DNA of 64,000 nt from Stomoxys calcitrans. Its lineage: Eukaryota; Arthropoda; Insecta; Diptera; Muscidae. A program made the position numbers and the translations under genes. The stretch lies in NCBI RefSeq assembly GCF_963082655.1, contig NC_081553.1:129547736-129611735 (forward strand), written 5' to 3'. A model generated the notes under the pieces. That model had not been told where the DNA came from and searched no databases. It worked only from the letters and a program-made list of their open reading frames with translations. Of the stretch, positions 54,112 to 64,000 are shown piece after piece (the stretch's first letter is position 1; every line of letters begins with the position of its first letter).

Positions 54112-55629
54112 TATATATCATTTTGACAATTTTGGCGATTTCAAAAAAAATTAAACTCGCAAATGATTTCTATTTACGTGATATTAACAATTAGTTTTTG
54201 AGGAAAAAAAGTGAATATTTCAATATGTTTGCAAACGGAATGGCAAAATGGTAGGTGCAAAAACAATAACCTGTGTCACTTTTTTACCTGACCCAATATG
54301 TTCGCATCTACATTGAAAGCAAATGACACAAGTCGACCGAATCTTCACTCTCTGACGGAGAGTCGAACAAATTGTGTACAATTATCATATTAAAAATTCT
54401 GCATTCATGTTTAATTAGTCCAACTAATTTTTGCAACGTTTCATGTCATTTCAGTTAACAATTGGCCACAGTGGGGAGCCATGATGGGAAACACCAAGAG
54501 ACAATTGCGGATTTAATTAATGCAGATAACAGCGGACAAGGATACTTGCAACAACTAGTCTTTGTTGTAGATGCCAACTGTTGAATGCAACTGCAGAGCA
54601 GATTCACAGCACTCAGGACCTGAAGGGCTTTCAAGTGCTTAATCCCATAAACTACACAAATTGATGCGGTCGTGTTGCTATTGTTGCACTTGCCATCCTT
54701 TGTAGAATTGTCATGAATGACGACAGTTTTCAAGTGCTAAACGATATTTGTATGTCATTCCGAGAATTTGTTGCGTTGCTTCTGTCATAGGCAAGCGATG
54801 TGCCATCCTTATTAAGTGCCAACCGTAGTGGTATTCTGTGTACAAATAAAAGAGGACAATTTGCAATAAGAATATAAACGAGAAAAAGGCAGACTTGAAG
54901 AGGCCTTGCGTAAAACAAATTCCCAGAAATTGGCATTGACTAGCCAGCAAAAGAAAATCAAATATTATTCCTTTTATACGAGACCGAAAGTATCAGAAGC
55001 CACAACCTTCAGCAGCCTCAACTTCAGAATCAGCAGCCCCCCTTAGTTCCTCTAATTGATTGACAACATGGATTGATGGCAGCATCTTGGTCATCCTACA
55101 ATGACATGAACAGCAATTTAATTGGGATTCTATAACCCTCAACATTGAGTCGTTAGGACCACTCTACCCTAGTCCTTTATCTGTGTTAGATCGTTTCATT
55201 TTGTTCGTCACCACATGCAGCATGGGGGCAGCAAATTCATCAAATCGAACAGATAATAGTCTCTATGGTGATGACGATGGTAAGCGTTCTTTTCTATAAA
55301 ACTCTTGTGTCCATAGATACGAGTACTATTCATTTGTCCATGCATGCAGACATTAACATGTCCCGATTATGGATTTACTTATTCTTACAAAGAAGTGGCA
55401 GTTTATATGTCAGCTGTTATAGCAAAATGATTGCAATTTTAGAATAGCAAGCTAACTGCTAACCATTTATGGACTAGATGCCATGCAAGCCAAATATTTA
55501 TTGAAATTCCCAAACACATTCCGTTGGGGACAATATTTACCGATCATGGCAATATGAGGCCCAACCAGGGCTCCAACTCCAGGCAAATTACTCGACTCCG
55601 ACTCCGGACACTTAAAAATGCTATATTTT
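54112..55629. other. Low-copy DNA, no gene recognised
   Basis: Balanced composition for this window and no repeat family. Frames at 54455-54733 and 54711-54950 (minus) lack known motifs. AACTTTTTGCAACG-type and CAGCAGCC-rich words occur. Could be host intron or intergenic DNA. Confidence 0.55.
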
Positions 55630-55870
55630 ATACCCACCACTAAAGTATCGGAGTTATACCCAACCTAGGCAATATGGGTATCAAATGAAAGGTATTTGCG
55701 AGTAGATTACGAATATGTAAAAACAAAAAATAAGAATTGGACCTGGGAAGAACCTACGGGATTTTTATGATTTTGAAACCCCATTTAACCCTAGGCAATA
55801 TGGGTACCAAATAAAAGGTATTAACGAGTAGATTATGGAAACGAACGAAACAAATAAATTAAGCTCACCT
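55630..55870. repeat. Repeat F
   Basis: TTTATACCCACCACTAAAGT starts it; GGCAATATGGGTATCAAATG and AAAGGTATTTGCGAGTAGAT are the diagnostic words, repeated at 55796 in slightly changed form. Confidence 0.7.
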
Positions 55871-56560
55871 ACGGCTCTCTTTTTCAATTTTCATTTTTAT
55901 TCAAAATTTAGGATGAAAAGGAGGGGGAGGATGATGATGAGTATAAAGGCATCACATCGTGGGTGTAAAGGGCCCACATAAAATAAACTCCTAAGGGCAT
56001 TATAATGTGACTGCCACGACCACGCGGAAATCCCTGAGTAGCGCCAACGACAAAAATTTAGAGCATATCATATTAGCTAGATTGATTTTAATTTATACAA
56101 AGAAATAATTTAAATTATGTACTTAAACAAGTAAAAGCGTGCTAAGTTCGGCCCGGCCGAATCTTATATACCCTCCACCATGGATAGCATTTGTCGAGCT
56201 CTTGCCACGGTATCCCTTTTTAGGCAAACAAAGAATAAAAGAAAATAATTGTTATGTTATTGGAACAATATAAAGTTATGGTTCATTTCGGACCATAAAT
56301 GAACTGAATATTGGAGACCATAGTAGAAGTCATTGTGTAAAATGTCAGCCAAATCTAGTAAGTATGACGCACTTTCGGGGCTGAAGAAGTAGAAGGCTAT
56401 AAACCGATTCATGTCATATTCGACACGCATGTTAAAGGTCATGAGACAAGCCGTTGTACAAAATTTCAGCAAAATCAAAAATTCAATATCCCATATCGGT
56501 TTATATGGCAGCTATATCAGGTTATTGACCGATTTGAACAATTCTTAGCACAGTTGTTGA
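55795..56560. repeat. Segment Y, copy 2
   Basis: Natural context on both sides: repeat F runs into it and HEL-A units run out of it (CAGTTGTTGAAAGTTATAAC). This is therefore the likely donor of Y1. Confidence 0.88.
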
Positions 56561-57145
56561 AAGTTATAACAAAACACCTCATTCAACATTTCACCTAAAT
56601 CGGATAATAATTGCGCCCTCTAGTGGCTCAAGAAATCAAGTCCCTAGATCGGTTTACATTGCAGCTCTATCAGGTTATGGACCGATTTGAGCCATGCTTA
56701 ATACAGTTGTTGGAAGATATAACAAAACATGTCAAGCAATATTTCAGCCAAATCGGATAGGAATTGCTCCCTGTAGAGGCTCAAGAAGTCAAGTCCTCAG
56801 ATCGGGTTATATGGCCGCTATATCAGTTTATGGACCGATTTGAACTATTTTTAGCACAGTTGTTGAAAGTCGTAACAAAACACCTCATGCAAAATTTCAG
56901 CCAGATCGGATAATAATTGCGTCCTCTAGTGGCTCAAGAATTGTACATACCAAACTTCTGTCAAACCTGCAAAAATTAAAGCTTCTAGGAACTGAACAAA
57001 GATAGTCGAGAGAACGGTTTTTATGGGAGGTATATAAAGTTATAGACTGATTTGGACCGTAGTTGGCATAGTCGTTGAAAGACTTCACAGAACACCGCAT
57101 GCAAAATTTCAGTCGAATCGGACAAAAATTGCGTCTAGAAGTAGT
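56126..57145 (-). mobile_element. HEL-A copy, hairpin-end part
   Basis: AACAAGTAAAAGCGTGCTAA, TTCGGCCCGGCCGAA and ATATACCCTCCACCATGGAT, then five units to around 57145, where A2-type units take over. Confidence 0.85.
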
Positions 57146-58262
57146 ACCTTTAGCCAAATCGGATGAAATTTGTGGCTTCCCGGGGCTCAAGAAGTCGAAT
57201 CGGGAGATCGGTTTATATGGGAGCTATATCAGGTTATAGACCGATTTAGCCCGTATTTGACACAATCGTTGAAAGTCACAAGAGAACACTAAGTTAAAAA
57301 TTTTAGCCAAATCGGACGAAATTAGTGGCTTGCAGGGGCCCAAGAAGTGAAATCGGGAGATTGGTTTATATGGGAGTTATGTCAGGTTATAGGCCGTATT
57401 TGACACAGATGTTGGAAGTCATAAAAGAACAATACATGCAAAATTTCCGCCAAATCGGACAAAATTTGTGTCTTGCAGGAGCCCAAGAAGTGAAATCGGG
57501 AGATCGGTTTTTATGGGAGTTATATCAGGTTATAGACCGTACTTGACACAGATGTTGGAAGTCATAACAGAACAATACATACAAAATTTCCGCCAAATCG
57601 GACAAAATTTGTGGCTTCCCGGGGCTCAAGAAGTCGAATCGGGAGATCGGTTTATATGGGAGCTATATCAGGTTATAGACCGATTTAGCCCGTATTTGAC
57701 ACAGTGGTTGAAAGTCACAAGAGAACACTAAGTTTAAAATTTTAGCCAAATCGGACGAAATTAGTTTCTTGCAGGGGCCCAAGAAGTCAAATCGGGAGAT
57801 CGGTTTATATGGGAGCTGTATCAGGTTATAGATCGTACTTGACACAGTCGTTGGAAGTTATAATAGAACACCACCTGCAAAATTTTAGCCCAATCTGACT
57901 ACATTCGTGGCTTCCAGGAGCTTAAGAAGTTAAATCGGGAGATCGGTTTATATGAGAGCTGTATCAGGTTATAGACTGATTTGGATCGTACTTGACACAG
58001 TCGTTGGAAGTTACAACAGAACACCACATGCAAAATTTTTCCCCAATCGGACGAAATTTGTGGCTTCCAGGGGCTCAAGAAGTCAAAACGGAAGATCGAT
58101 TTATGTGGGAACTATATCCCGATCTGAATCGACATAGCCCATTTGCAATCCCAACGACCTACATCTATATTAGCTTTCAATATTACGCGTTCGACCGCTA
58201 TTGTGATTTCGACAGACGGACGGACGGACATGGCCAGATCGAACCAGAATGTCGAGACGATC
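57146..58262 (-). mobile_element. HEL-A2 tandem array and 5' block
   Basis: Seven units of about 150 bp (CGGGAGATCGGTTTATATGG, GAGCTATATCAGGTTATAGA), several nearly identical; 57189-57250 and 57638-57700 match almost completely. It closes with TTTCGACAGACGGACGGACG and stops at AGACGATCCAG, without the terminal repeat. The frames at 57325-57546 and 57468-57731 are read-through. Confidence 0.87.
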
Positions 58263-58374
58263 CAGTTAGTTTTTAGAGCACACAACAAGCCGATTACTGG
58301 CTTAGGTGTATGTCCAAAGTGACATGGGGCGGATTAAAATCTGCACCTCCTTTGCAACCCAACCTAACCTGCAT
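58263..58374 (+). mobile_element. LINE-alpha 3' UTR and tail
   Basis: TTAGTTTTTAGAGCACACAA, CCGATTACTGGCTTAGGTGT, and the end CAACCCAACCTAACCTG. It replaces the last part of the HEL-A2 element, so the insertion may have carried a deletion. Confidence 0.8.
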
Positions 58375-60285
58375 ATAAAATTTATGCAGTTTGAACTTTT
58401 AAAAATGTTGTGTCCAATCTGGAAAAATATGCAAAGGACTCATGGTTCTGAAAGTCTCAAACATTTGGCCACCAGCTTCAAAAGATACGAGTATTAATAT
58501 TTTTTCACGTAATTATTGAATAAATATTTCAAACAGCTAAGTCTTTTGTACAGTTGTGCACAATTAGCGTGAGCTCGATGTTATCCCTATTAACTCAAAA
58601 TTCGAACGCAGTAAACTTCTCTCTTTAGTATGTGAGACGAAGATTCTCTTGGAAAGACGCTTTCGAATACTGTGATTGGAAAAAATATTGCTTGAGCATT
58701 TTTTAAAAGCGCAATGTCATTTGATCGATAAATTCGTTTCAACATTTGTACGCAATCTTCTTAGCACCAGTATAAAATGTCGAGTGGGTCCCGCTTAAAC
58801 CGATTCCCCATGTACTCTAGATCTTCACACCAATAAGATTTGACAGAAATTGTAGTCTATTTTATAATGTGTGGCTGGTCAATGATGTCCTCGTTTAGTT
58901 CAATATCATGGCTTCATTAACCTACCATATAAGCGAATCGTAAATAAATTTCTCAAAATCTCATAAAAGGTAAACATTTTACGCTTCTCTTCCATATTGT
59001 TTGAACCTGGCCGCACTTTATGTCGTATTTAATGTTGCCTACTATGTTAGTGGTGTGAAGATTGATCCTTGTATTGTTTGCTTTTTTGAATGGAGATGAA
59101 AGGCTGTTGACAAAACATCCGCAGTTTTTTTATTTCCAACTTGTATGATATTAAGTAGGGTCCAAAATCCCATTTAAGTCTCACCTGCGCTGAAAAAGCC
59201 CATCTTTTTTAAGAGGAAATGGTTTCTCATTTCGTAGAATAATATACACCCATACCAAGCATATTTGCATATCGGCATCGTCCTTGGCACTTGGGTCATC
59301 ATCTTTCCTATCCCACTCATCAACGCTTTTTTTTGTGAAAATCAATCTTGGCAATGAGTGCTAGGCCATTTGTTTAGTATGCCTCGCTTTGTGCCGGTAC
59401 CACCCTCCCACAAGTGCTATTTGAAGAATTTTGTCCGACAGATTTCACTGTCAGCCAGTTGAAAGAAAAACTCATCTCATATTTGTGTGTGTGTGTGTGT
59501 GTGTGATTGTGTGTGGGTATGTGTGCGGCTTTTGTTCCTTTTAAAACGAAATGTCATTGTGTGCAGATGAGCCACAGCAGAATTTCTGACAACGTAAATT
59601 TCAGGAATGACTGCAAAAAGAGCAAACATTATTTCAATGCAAAATTTCGACCTTATTCATTTTTTAAGCATGAATAATGTCATGTATGCCTGAACAGGAA
59701 CGTTTACCAGATTTATTCTTTTTGAAATGATTTACGAGTGAGTGACTTTGATCTCCAACGAGTGAGGGCCTCACGATGAATGGACACTTTTGAGGGCAAA
59801 TGAAAGCTTGGTTGCAAATGAATCTGATGATAGTGTTACGCGAGAGACTAACACTAAGATTAGAATGCTAATCCTCGTTAAAGATAATGAAGGCATATTT
59901 TGCAAATTTAAGGACATTATTTTGATAATCAAAACAATAGTTCGTCGTTGGATTTCTTTGTCTAGCTGAAAACAATAGATTTTATTTTTGCTTCTTTTTA
60001 GAATAGAAAGCAAAATATGAACCTTTTTTAAAAAGTAAAGGCTTAGGGCAGGTAAGGCAAAGTTGGCCAAAACTACATTATCACTGGCTAAACCCCAAAA
60101 GGATGACGTGCTTCCACCTACACACTAACTAGTGAGCTGTGCAATGGTACAAGCATGCCTCTTTCAGATGAACATTGGATCATATATGAGGGTACCTTTC
60201 TTCGAACATCTAGCCTCAGCACCACTTAAAATAGTCAAAATCTGTTACCCAGCAATCTTTGATTGCCAAAGAGTAACCTTTCCGT
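58375..60285. other. Low-copy DNA, no gene recognised
   Basis: The longest stretch without window repeats. A GT microsatellite lies at 59484-59505. The frame 59771-60070 (minus) has no recognisable motif. Confidence 0.55.
59484..59505. repeat. GT microsatellite
   Basis: (GT)11, followed by interrupted GT to 59516. Confidence 0.95.
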
Positions 60286-60650
60286 GAGGATGTTAGAGAC
60301 CATAATAGAAGTCACTTTGTAAAATTTCAGCGAATTCACATCAGAATTGCACACTTTAGGAGCACAAGAAGTAAAATCGGGAGATCGATCTTTATGGGGG
60401 CAGTATCAGGCAATAAACCTATTCAGACCATATGTGACACGTATGTTAAAGTTCATGGGAGAATCCGTTGTACAAAATTTCAGACAAATTGGGTGAGCAT
60501 GGCGCCCTCTAGAGACTTGAGAAGTATAATCGGAGATTGGTTTATATGGGAGCTATATCAGGTTACCAAACGATGTCGTGGCAAGGCAAAACACTTGGTG
60601 GAAATGTTCATCCAAATCGGATAATAATTGTGCACTCTAGTGGCTCCAAG
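60286..60650 (-). mobile_element. HEL-A interior fragment
   Basis: Two and a half units (GGAGATCGATCTTTATGGGG, CACGTATGTTAAAGTTCATG), no termini. Ends at GTGGCTCCAAGATCGG, where the SINE body starts. Confidence 0.8.
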
Positions 60651-60866
60651 ATCGGCGGTGGTTCTCCTCTCTTAATTCTGGCAACATTTGTGAGGTACTA
60701 TGACATTTAAAAACTTCTCTCCAAAAAGGTGTCGCACTGCGGCACGCCGTTCGAACTTGGCTATAAAAAGGGGGCTTAAACTTGACTATCGGACTGCACT
60801 CATTGATATGTGAGAAGCTTGCCCCTGTTCCTTAGTGGAATATTCATGGGCAAACATTTTTTTTTC
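60651..60866 (+). mobile_element. SINE body without tRNA head
   Basis: CGGTGGTTCTCCTCTCTTAA, GGCTATAAAAAGGGGGC and GGACTGCACTCATTGATATG match SINE positions after the B box. The promoter-bearing head is absent: a 5'-truncated SINE, joined to HEL-A. Confidence 0.83.
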
Positions 60867-60879
60867 TATGACCCGGCAC

Positions 60880-61230
60880 ATAGGAGTTGTGAATTTTGAA
60901 CCTCTCAGCCGTCAGTTTTCTCGTTTTTCCAGTTCCACAGAGTAAACCCCAGAAGACCAAATGGATGGCCTGTCTAAAACCATCCGTGGCTTCAATCGGT
61001 TATATCAGGTATAGTGGTTCAGTAAACTTTACCAAAAGGCGAATCAGACAAGTTGTATATTAATCCACACACCCTGGCATATTGGGCATTTTATCAAGGT
61101 TAATACAGTGCCCGTGACCGCTGTCTTACCAAGTAGATAAATCCCATAACCTCACAGGAGTGGGTGCACCAAAATTTCTGCTTATAGTGCGCCTGTGATG
61201 TAAAAACAAGGTATCCTTTGGCTCTAGCTG
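60880..61230 (-). pseudogene. LINE-beta linker and RNase H start
   Basis: Matches 19740-19980: CAATCGGTTATATCAGGTAT, ACACCCTGGCATATTGGGCA and CCCATAACCTCACAGGAGTG. On the minus strand this is the part between RT thumb and RNase H (AVRLRE...PDRTDW in the other copy). Degraded, no continuous frame. Confidence 0.78.
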
Positions 61231-61236
61231 ATTACA

Positions 61237-62616
61237 AACAAGTAAAAAGGCGTTAAGTTCGGCCGGGCCGAGCATGGATACCCACCACGTCGGTTATATA
61301 TGTAAACCACATTTCGTCAAATTCCGATGAAAAATTCATACCCTATGCCGCATAGCAGCTATATCGAAATATGTTCCGATTTGGACCAAATATCAATAAG
61401 TACAAGTCATTGTTCAATTGTGTATAATATTGGTCTTTTTAGTAGCTATATCTAAAAATAAACCGATCTGAACCATATACGACACGGATGTCGATGTAAA
61501 ATTTCAGTGAAATCGGATTATAAAAGCGCCTTTTATGGGGCCAAGACTTTAAATCGAGATATCTGTCTATATGGTAGCTATATCCAAATCTGGACTGATT
61601 TGGGCTAAGTTGCAGAAAATTTTCGAAGAGCCTACCACAACTCACTCACTCATAAATGCGCCTTTTATGGGCACAAAACCTTAAATCGAGAGATCGGTCT
61701 ATATGGCAGCTGTATCCAAATCAGGACCGATCTGGCCCAATTTAAAGAAGATTATCGAAAAGCCTAACACAACTCACCGTCCCAAATTTTGGGAAAACCG
61801 GACCATAAATTGGCCTTTTATAGGCGTAAGAACTTAAATCGAGAGATATGTCTATATGGCAGCTATATCTAAATCTGAAGCGATCTGGGCCTAATTACAG
61901 AAAGTTGTCGAAGGGCATAACACAACTCACTGTCCCAAATTTCAGCAAAATCGGATAATAAATGTGGCTTTTATGGGCCTAAGACCCTAAATCGGCGAAT
62001 CGGTCTATATGGCAGCTATATCCAAATCTGGACCGATCTGGCAGCTATATCCAAATCTGAACCAAATTGAAGAAAGATGTCGAAGGGCCTAACATAACTC
62101 CCTGTCCCAAATTTTAGCAAAAGTGGATAATAAATGTGGCTTTTATGGACCTAAGACCCTAAATCGGCAGATCGGTCTATATGGGGACACTATTGACACT
62201 AATCCAAATTTTTTATTTTCTTTTGACAGACAGACGGACGGACATGGCTAGATCGACTCTGAACTTCAAGATGAAGAAAGATGTCGAAGGGCCTAACATA
62301 ACTCCCTGTCCCAAATTTTAGCAAAAGTGGATAATAAATGTGGCTTTTATGGACCTAAGACCCTAAATCGGCGGATCGGTCTATATGGGGTCTATATGGG
62401 GACACTATTGACACTAATCCAAATTTTCTTATATATAACAAGTAAAAGCGTGTTGATTTTGACAGACAGACGGACGGACATGGCTAGATCGACTCTGAAC
62501 TTCAAGATGACCAAGAATATATATTCTTTACGGGGTCTTAGACGAATATTTGGAAGTGTTACAAACAGAGTGACTAGATTGTTATACCCCCATCCTATGG
62601 GGGTGGGTATAAAAAC
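61237..62616 (-). mobile_element. HEL-B copy with internal duplication of its 5' end
   Basis: AACAAGTAAAAAGGCGTTAA, hairpin region TTCGGCCGGGCCGAG and GATACCCACCACGTCGGTTA. Six units follow, then CCCATCCTATGGGGGTGGGT. The segment 62069-62272 is repeated at 62273-62510 (offset 204), so the CAGACAGACGGACGGACATG block occurs twice. The second copy contains a stray HEL 3' end, AACAAGTAAAAGCGTG, at 62438-62453. Confidence 0.87.
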
Positions 62617-63400
62617 AAATTTGTTTTTGTTTGTCTGTCTGTATTGTTTGTTTGTGTGTTCCGTAAAGATTAAAAAACGGCTGAACGGATTTTCTTGAAA
62701 TTTTTACAAATGGTGCATAATGGTCCAGTGGTGAAAATAGAGCACTACATTTTTTGTTATATGACCCTTCACCTTACCCTAATTTTCAGAAACGCCAGAT
62801 CTCGTGCTCTCTTATAGTAACCCAAAAACAAAAATTTGGTATCCAGATTTCGGATGGGGTACCTTGGGGGGCCGTCCTCCCCCAAAACCTAACAAATATA
62901 TATATATAGACCAATCACGACAATATGTGACTCAAATGAAAGGTCTTTAAGATTAGAAAACGTAAATGATAACCGATTGTCGGGCCAAGTGTTTCGAGGA
63001 CCTCCCCAACCCCCAAAAACACCCCTAAATCGGACATGTTTACCGACCATGACAATATGGGACTCAAATGAAAGGAATTTGCGAGTAGAGTACGAATCTG
63101 ATATCCAAATGTGGGACCAAGTGCTTGGGAATAAACCCCAGCTCCCAAAACACCCCTAAATATTTACCGACCTTGCTAATATGGAGCTCAAATGAAAGGT
63201 ATTTGGGAGTAGATCATTAAATTCATACCCACATTCAGGATCACGTTTATGGCGGTCCACACCATCCACCACCCTGCGGGTCTTCCTACTCCCAAAATCC
63301 TCATGAGAATATCGGGCTCTCATAAAGTCTTTTAACAATGCAGTACATCTTATATCCAAACTTAGATGACCCTTAGAAAATTAGATTGGCCAATAAAGAT
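62617..63400. repeat. Repeat F, tandem copy
   Basis: Opens with TTTGTCTGTCTGTATTGTTT and AACGGCTGAACGGATTTTCT. Three or more units of 110-130 bp follow, each with GACCATGACAATATGGGACT and CAAATGAAAGG..TTTG.GAGTAGA. The layout (TGTC-rich head, then tandem units) resembles the HEL elements, but no hairpin end is visible. Confidence 0.72.
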
Positions 63401-63875
63401 CATATGGCATTTTATTTATTAGATAAAGGCATTTATATTGTTAGTCATCCATATATATATAAATATTCACAGGATAATTTCGAAAATAAATATTCACAGG
63501 ATAATTTCGTTCCATATAAAGTAAAAGAAGGCACTGCGGAACGGGCCCGATTCAGTTAGTCATACTTAAAAATGAAAATCTGCAATGAAATGCGACATCG
63601 CAAAATACAAAGCAAGTCTTGGTCAAAATTAAAATAAGTCGAATTTCCCCGAAATAAGACGAGATATTGTAGACCTCAAAAAAAGCTTTTCGAAATTTGA
63701 CCACAAACAAAAAATTGGTATTCCCAACAAATTTTCAAAATACCGAGTTGACAAACTTCAGGGGCCTGCCAAAAGGCATCCGGACAACCTAAATGAAATT
63801 TTGCACGCGATCTCGCTAATACCTCAGCTCTAACCACTTCAAAGAGATATCCCTACCCGTTCTCACTCGGCATAT
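63401..63875. other. Unrecognised DNA with a short duplication
   Basis: AAATATTCACAGGATAATTT occurs twice in tandem at 63462-63510. The rest contains TTTTGCACGCGATCTCGC; no family assigned. Confidence 0.5.
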
Positions 63876-64000
63876 TTATACCCTACTGTAGTACAGGGTA
63901 TTATAACTTAGTGCAATGTTAGTAACCCTCAGAAGGGAGAGAGATAGACCCATTGATAAGTGTACCGATCGACTCAGAATCACTTTCTGATTCGATTTAG
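63876..64000 (+). mobile_element. Start of a third Helentron/DINE-like family
   Basis: TTTATACCCTACTGTAGTAC then AGGGTATTATAACTTAGTGC: ATACCCT and AGGGTAT form a short inverted repeat directly at the start, as in the 5' ends of DINE-1-like elements of flies. ACCGATCGACTCAGAATCAC follows, a word I associate with such elements in Diptera. It runs off the window. Confidence 0.6.

Noticed and set aside
54455..54950. Overlapping minus-strand frames of 68-92 codons
   Set aside because: Three overlapping frames with no domain, and cysteine/serine runs typical of chance reading of unique AT-rich DNA.
59771..60070. 99-codon minus-strand frame
   Set aside because: No motif, and leucine/isoleucine bias explained by AT-rich sequence.

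Overview
The window reads as repeat-saturated nuclear DNA of an insect, most likely a calyptrate (muscid-type) fly. The reasons are AT-rich background, interspersed elements of a type well known in Diptera (CGGA/TCCG-rich terminal blocks, long tandem interiors), mariner, hAT, Penelope, LINE and tRNA-derived SINE copies, and the absence of compact gene spacing, operons or ribosome binding sites. I found no intact host protein-coding gene, rRNA or free-standing tRNA gene. Nearly every long open frame is either a read-through of a non-coding tandem repeat or a broken transposon gene. The species is not determined; a stable-fly or house-fly relative is my inference.

The dominant component is one architectural class, called here HEL-A, HEL-A2 and HEL-B. 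In the forward sense each begins with TTTATACCCTCCACCAT (or a variant), then has a GTCCGTCCGTCTGT-like block, several ~150 bp tandem units, an inverted subterminal copy ATGGTGGAGGGTATA, a GC hairpin (TTCGGCCCGGCCGAA) and the end CGCTTTTACTTGTT. This matches the Helentron-associated, DINE-1-like non-autonomous elements of flies. About 25 copies or pieces cover roughly half the window on both strands and serve as both hosts and invaders of other elements.

Layout. 1-10.2 kb: HEL-A copies, an RTE-like LINE relic, a 2.2 kb hAT insertion inside HEL-A, LINE-alpha tails and a mariner copy. 10.2-12.2 kb: mostly unrecognised, apparently low-copy DNA. 12.2-20.2 kb: SINE/LINE chimera, two HEL-B copies, a second mariner and a 1.2 kb LINE-beta pseudogene. 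20.2-29.9 kb: MITE, HEL-A with a solo LTR flanked by a 5 bp target duplication, HEL-A2, two SINEs and HEL-B. 29.9-37.3 kb: low-copy DNA, then HEL-A including a head-to-tail dimer that splits a Jockey/CR1-like LINE (gamma), then a near-palindromic hAT element carrying a Tc1-like foldback element close to its centre. 37.3-45.4 kb: two direct copies of a multi-kb nested cluster (LINE-alpha, Penelope, Tc1-like fragment, HEL-A, MITE), the second copy also carrying a deleted mariner. 45.4-55.6 kb: low-copy DNA, MITEs, LINE-beta, and a mosaic duplication of two near-identical segments (X and Y) with short copied inserts at both junctions. 55.6-64 kb: the second Y copy, HEL-A/A2 arrays, low-copy DNA, SINE, LINE-beta, HEL-B, another tandem repeat family (F) and the start of a third Helentron-like family at the window edge.

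There is no gene network to describe. The content is a stratified history of insertions in which the order of events can often be read from nesting and target-site duplications. The most unusual points are the near-symmetric hAT/foldback nest at 35.5-37.3 kb, the inverted reverse-transcriptase head of the Penelope copies, the templated-junction rearrangement at 50.1-52.5 kb, the HEL-A dimer and the SINE-LINE chimera.
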